A program made the position numbers and the translations under genes. From Pseudomonas peli (GTDB taxonomy: Bacteria > Pseudomonadota > Gammaproteobacteria > Pseudomonadales > Pseudomonadaceae), in NCBI RefSeq assembly GCF_900099645.1, contig NZ_FMTL01000003.1:62001-126000 (forward strand): a stretch of DNA of 64,000 nt, in the 5' to 3' direction. The notes under the pieces were generated by a model, which saw nothing but the letters and a program-made list of their open reading frames with translations, ran no database searches and was not told the DNA's origin. Shown here piece by piece: positions 60,859-64,000 of this stretch (within the stretch, counting starts at the first letter, position 1; every line of letters begins with the position of its first letter).

Positions 60859-61767
60859 GTGCTGGAGTTGCTGTTGGCCTTGTGGCCGTTGTTTGCCTTA
60901 ATCGTCGCTGGGTATTACCTGCGCCGCTGGGCGTTCCCCAATGAGGCGTTCTGGCCGGGTGCTGAGCGGCTGAACTATTTCATGCTGTTCCCGGCGCTGC
61001 TGTTCAGCAGCCTGGCGACGGCGCCACTGGATAATCCAGCGTTGCCGCGCCTGGGTCTGGCCGTGCTGCTGGCGCTGGGCATCGCCTGGCTGGCGCTGTT
61101 GCTGGTACGGCGCATACGGGGCTGGCCAGCAGGACGTTTTGGCGCGTTCAGCCAAGGCATTCTGCGGTTCAACACCTACCTCGGCCTGGCAGCGGTGGGC
61201 AGCCTGTTTGGTCAGGACGGCCTGACCCTGGCGGCCATCATGCTCGCCCTGATGGTGCCGACGGTGAATGTGCTGTCCGTCTGGTCGCTGACCGCCGAGC
61301 GTGGCGTCAGTGCGCGCAGCCTGTTGCTGCCGATTCTGAAGAATCCGTTGATCCTCGCCTGCCTGGGCGGCGCGCTGGTCAACCTCAGCGGTCTCGGTCT
61401 ACCGGGCGGCAGTGATCGGCTGCTCAGTCTGTTGGCTGCCGCCAGCCTACCGCTGGGCCTGCTTTGCGTTGGTGCGGCGCTGAAACCTGAACAGTTGGGT
61501 GGTGAGATTCCGGCCCTGGGGTGGAACAGCCTGCTGCGTCTGCTGGGCATGCCGATGCTGGCCTGGGCGGTGGCCTACGGTCTGCAGTTGCCGGCGATGG
61601 AAAGCACCGTATTGGTGCTGTTCTTTGCTCTGCCAACTGCACCTACAGCCTATGTATTAACCCGACAGTTGGGCGGTGACAGCCAATTGATGGCCGGCAT
61701 CATCACCCTGCAAACCCTGCTGGCAGCGGTCAGTTTGCCGCTGCTGTTGCTACTGGTGGTTGGCTGA
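60859..61767 (+). CDS. AEC family transporter (auxin-efflux-carrier type)
   Basis: The 302-residue protein has ten hydrophobic helices and the AEC arrangement: ALWPLFALIVAGYYLRR, FNTYLGLAAVGSLFGQDG, ALMVPTVNVLSVWSL, LKNPLILACLGGALVNLSGLGLP and FALPTAPTAYVLTRQLGGDSQLMAGIITLQTLLA. Bacterial members move carboxylates such as malate or malonate, but the substrate here is unknown. The start is GTG 60859 with GAGG upstream. It appears monocistronic. Confidence 0.88.
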   Translation: MLELLLALWPLFALIVAGYYLRRWAFPNEAFWPGAERLNYFMLFPALLFSSLATAPLDNPALPRLGLAVLLALGIAWLALLLVRRIRGWPAGRFGAFSQGILRFNTYLGLAAVGSLFGQDGLTLAAIMLALMVPTVNVLSVWSLTAERGVSARSLLLPILKNPLILACLGGALVNLSGLGLPGGSDRLLSLLAAASLPLGLLCVGAALKPEQLGGEIPALGWNSLLRLLGMPMLAWAVAYGLQLPAMESTVLVLFFALPTAPTAYVLTRQLGGDSQLMAGIITLQTLLAAVSLPLLLLLVVG

Positions 61768-61822
61768 TTCATATCCCGGGAAAGGTCGGGCGGATGGTCG
61801 GTGCTTGGTGGTACATATAAAT

Positions 61823-61842
61823 TACTGTATTTATATACAGTA
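61823..61842 (+). promoter_or_regulatory. LexA (SOS) box
   Basis: TACTGTATTTATATACAGTA matches TACTGTATATATATACAGTA in all but one or two central positions, with the CTG-N10-CAG core intact. The flanking bases extend it to a longer palindrome (about 61816-61848). It lies 16 bp before the radical SAM gene start. Confidence 0.92.
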
Positions 61843-61858
61843 ATTTATGGAGTCAGCC

Positions 61859-62917
61859 ATGTCCGTTTCTCTGCCGCCGCGCGGTCGCGGTACCGCCAGT
61901 AATCCGCATAACCGCTTTGCCCCGCAGCGCATTATCGCCAGCGATGACGGCTGGTTTCAGGAGGTGCCGCCCAGTCGGGCGACCGAGGTGCGCAGCGAAA
62001 CCGCAAAAAGCATCATCACCCGCAACCAGTCGCCAGACCTGCCGTTTGACCGCTCGCTCAATCCCTACCGTGGCTGTGAACATGGCTGCATTTATTGTTA
62101 CGCCAGGCCCAGCCACGCTTACTGGGATTTTTCGCCGGGGCTGGATTTCGAAACCAAGCTGATCGCCAAGACCAATGCCGTGGCCCTGCTCGAACAGCAG
62201 CTGAGCAAGCCTGGCTATGTCTGCGCGCCGATCAACCTGGGTTCCAATACCGATCCCTATCAACCGATCGAACGCCAGCACCTGCTGACCCGCAACAGCC
62301 TCAAGGTGCTGCTCGACTACCGTCATCCCGTGACCATCATCACCAAGGGTGCCTTGATTCTGCGTGACCTTGATCTGCTTACTGAGCTGGCGCAGCAGCG
62401 GCTGGTGGCGGTGATGATCAGCCTGACCACCCTGGATGACGAACTCAAACGCATCATGGAGCCACGTGCAGCGGCACCTGCGGCGCGTTTGCGGGCGATC
62501 CGTGTGTTGCGTGATAACCGTATTCCGGTCGGCGTGCTGTGCTCGCCAATGATCCCGATGATCAACGATATGGAGCTGGAGCACTTGCTGGCAGCGGCCA
62601 AGGACGCTGGCGCGCAGAGCGCCAATTACATGCTGCTGCGTCTGCCGCGCGAAGTGGCACCGTTATTCGAGGAGTGGTTGCAGGCGCACTACCCGCAGCG
62701 CGCTGAGCATGTGCTCAGCCTGATCCGGCAGAGCCGTGGAGGTGCGCTGTATGACAGCCGCTTCGGTCTGCGTTTTCGGGGTGAAGGGGCGTTTGCTGAA
62801 CTGCTCGCGCAACGCTTTGCCCTGGCCAGCAAGCGCCTGGGCCTGAATCGACGTGAGGGGTTCAATCTGGACTGCACGCGCTTCTGTCCGCCGGGTGGTC
62901 AGCTGGCGCTGCTCTAA
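61859..62917 (+). CDS. PA0069-family radical SAM protein (SOS regulated)
   Basis: The 352-residue protein carries the radical SAM motif NPYRGCEHGCIYCYARPSHAY, with C-x3-C-x2-C near residues 72-79, followed by APINLGSNTDPYQPIERQ, ILRDLDLLTELAQQ and VMISLTTLDDELKRIMEP, diagnostic of the PA0069/Rv2578c family, also related to spore photoproduct lyase-like SplB. The SOS box immediately upstream fits PA0069 being a LexA regulon member in P. aeruginosa and suggests a role in DNA damage, possibly lesion repair. GGAG lies 6 bp before ATG 61859. Confidence 0.92.
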   Translation: MSVSLPPRGRGTASNPHNRFAPQRIIASDDGWFQEVPPSRATEVRSETAKSIITRNQSPDLPFDRSLNPYRGCEHGCIYCYARPSHAYWDFSPGLDFETKLIAKTNAVALLEQQLSKPGYVCAPINLGSNTDPYQPIERQHLLTRNSLKVLLDYRHPVTIITKGALILRDLDLLTELAQQRLVAVMISLTTLDDELKRIMEPRAAAPAARLRAIRVLRDNRIPVGVLCSPMIPMINDMELEHLLAAAKDAGAQSANYMLLRLPREVAPLFEEWLQAHYPQRAEHVLSLIRQSRGGALYDSRFGLRFRGEGAFAELLAQRFALASKRLGLNRREGFNLDCTRFCPPGGQLALL

Positions 62918-62984
62918 TGGGCAGGTACCGTTAAAGATTGCCGTGAGGGTTCAGGGCAGTAACACTTGGCATGTGACTTGCCAG

Positions 62985-63015
62985 CCTGCTTGGCTGTCGC
63001 TTTAGCAGGTTTTTT
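62985..63015 (+). terminator. Probable terminator between radical SAM and carbonic anhydrase genes
   Basis: CCTGCT (62985-62990), 13-nt loop, AGCAGG (63004-63009), then six T. The stem is short. Confidence 0.45.
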
Positions 63016-63035
63016 CAGGTTCAGAGGTCGCAAAC

Positions 63036-63764
63036 ATGCCATACAAGCATCAGTTGATTCCGCTGCAAGGTCGCACAGGCACTGAGAGTGCCGAGGAAGC
63101 CCTGCAGACCATCGTTGATGGTTTCAAGCGCTTTCGCAGCGAAATCTTTCCGCAGCAGGAAGACCTGTTCAAAAAGCTCGCCACTGCGCAGAACCCACGC
63201 GCGATGTTTATCACCTGCGCCGACTCGCGGGTGGTGCCGGAGTTGATCACTCAAAGCTCGCCGGGCGACCTGTTCGTCAACCGCAACGTTGGTAACGTGG
63301 TGCCGGCTTACGGCCAGATGATGGGTGGGGTGTCCACCGCCATCGAGTACGCAGTGCTTGCGCTTGGCGTGCAACACATCATCGTCTGTGGCCACTCTGA
63401 CTGCGGTGCGATGAAGGCCGTGTTGGCCCCCGAAACCCTGGAGAGTATGCCGACGGTGAAAGCCTGGCTGCGTCACAGCGAAGTGGCGCTCAAGGTAGTC
63501 GAGGCGAACTGCGGCTGTGAAGGCCATGACAGGCTGGGCATTCTCACCGAGGAGAACGTGGTGGCTCAGCTCAATCACCTGTGCACCCACCCGTCTGTGG
63601 CGGCGCGGGTGGCCAGCGGCCAATTGTTTATTCACGGCTGGGTGTACGACATCGAGACCAGCGAGATCAAAGCGTACGACGCGGTGAAAGGTGAGTTTCG
63701 CTTGATTGGCGAGGGCCCGCTGCCCATGGCCACCCCCCGTGCGCGCTATCTGCCGAACAGCTAG
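63036..63764 (+). CDS. Beta-class carbonic anhydrase
   Basis: The 242-residue enzyme interconverts CO2 and bicarbonate. Zinc ligands and catalytic dyad are visible: MFITCADSRVVPE (Cys and Asp-Arg), and IIVCGHSDCGAMKAVL (His and Cys), with SSPGDLFVNRNVGNVVPAYG between them. HGWVYDIETSEIKAYD closes the domain. It corresponds to the CynT/PA0102-type group. A ribosome site CAGAGG precedes the ATG. The partial gene at the window end is convergent. Confidence 0.94.
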   Translation: MPYKHQLIPLQGRTGTESAEEALQTIVDGFKRFRSEIFPQQEDLFKKLATAQNPRAMFITCADSRVVPELITQSSPGDLFVNRNVGNVVPAYGQMMGGVSTAIEYAVLALGVQHIIVCGHSDCGAMKAVLAPETLESMPTVKAWLRHSEVALKVVEANCGCEGHDRLGILTEENVVAQLNHLCTHPSVAARVASGQLFIHGWVYDIETSEIKAYDAVKGEFRLIGEGPLPMATPRARYLPNS

Positions 63765-63818
63765 CAGGCTGTTGAATAACCACCTGCCTAGGCAAACGCG
63801 CGCTGGGTTTAAGGCCAG

Positions 63819-64000
63819 TCAACCCGTCGCGCGGGTTTCATTCAGCTGCAGCTCCACACCGAGCTGCCGAGATAGGCATGGCCAGCGCTTCCAGGCCGCA
63901 TCTGTCTGCGGGTTGTTTAGGCGTTCGCGGTAGGCTTGCACTGAGTCATGGGCAAAGCTGGCCTCGTCGAGCATGCCGTCGACCGCATGGTGCACGGCCT
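63819..64000 (-). CDS. 3' part of an unrecognised gene, cut by the window end
   Basis: An open minus-strand frame enters at base 64000 and ends TGA at 63819, giving 59 in-frame codons. Its reading is protein-like: AVHHAVDGMLDEASFAHDSV, then QAYRERLNNPQTDAAWKRW and CLSRQLGVELQLNETRATG. The third-position GC bias agrees with coding. The start lies outside the window, and I cannot name the family. A hairpin at 63821-63837 coincides with the last codons. Confidence 0.6.
   Translation of the reverse strand, partial: AVHHAVDGMLDEASFAHDSVQAYRERLNNPQTDAAWKRWPCLSRQLGVELQLNETRATG
63821..63837. terminator. Hairpin between convergent genes
   Basis: AACCCG (63821-63826), loop TCGCG, CGGGTT (63832-63837), followed by T on the plus strand. 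It could end the carbonic anhydrase transcript. Confidence 0.4.

Overview
The window looks like chromosome of a Pseudomonas species (sensu lato). It is roughly 60% GC or a little above, and nearly every gene has a close counterpart in that genus. Diagnostic blocks include the NO-detoxification set norR/fhpR-hmp-ppyR-nnrS, the glutarate set gcdG-gcdH/gcdR, pntAA-pntAB-pntB, gabD-gabT, a PA0069-type radical SAM gene behind a LexA box, and tandem DUF1127 and DUF2388 genes. I cannot name the species from sequence alone. No insertion sequence, prophage, CRISPR array or rRNA is visible. One tRNA gene (Arg, CCG) is present.

Layout. 1-3.5 kb: end of nirD (assimilatory nitrite reductase) followed by modABC, which supplies molybdenum to nitrate reductase. 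3.5-8.8 kb: an MmyB-type regulator, an exported protein of unknown role, a DUF962 membrane protein, a Crp/Fnr regulator and a PhoD-like phosphatase. 8.8-15.2 kb: a Fur-boxed cell-surface-signalling iron operon (ECF sigma, FecR, TonB receptor with STN domain, DUF3649, PepSY protein, DUF3325). 15.2-20 kb: a PuuB-like oxidase, an unlisted 48-residue reading frame, a MerR regulator diverging from an old-yellow-enzyme gene across a 19-bp-spacer promoter, a double-cupin protein and a DJ-1/PfpI protein. 20-21.6 kb: a chemoreceptor with its conserved non-signalling domain at the C-terminus.

21.9-29.2 kb is the most interesting block. It is a tightly packed six-gene minus-strand unit led by an ArsS-type radical SAM enzyme, with a Na+/solute symporter, a metallophosphoesterase-fold protein lacking its first metal motif, a membrane-anchored (VTT domain) mercuric-reductase-like flavoenzyme, an exported DUF3047 protein, and a free-standing flavoprotein resembling the N-terminal part of SelD fusions. 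No arsM is in the window. I read this as a candidate, incompletely understood organoarsenical or selenium-related pathway.

29.3-33.2 kb: a small membrane protein, a BLUF blue-light sensor and a 7TMR-DISM/GGDEF/EAL enzyme. 33.2-36.1 kb: five consecutive exported proteins or lipoproteins of unknown role, ending in AT-richer DNA, then a methyltransferase/LysR divergent pair. 37.8-45 kb: an HDOD response regulator, gabT/gabD, tRNA-Arg, an exported protein and an HD-GYP phosphodiesterase. 45-49.4 kb: NO detoxification with three NorR-type sites. 49.4-53 kb: glutarate catabolism. 53.6-56.5 kb: transhydrogenase. 56.8-60.4 kb: DUF1127 pair, DUF2388 pair and an Lnb-like (DUF4105) exported protein. 60.3-64 kb: GFA-family protein, AEC transporter, SOS-box radical SAM protein, beta-carbonic anhydrase and the 3' end of a further minus-strand gene.

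Starts were chosen by Shine-Dalgarno position and signal-peptide placement. All functional names rest on recognised motifs and family resemblance, not on searches.
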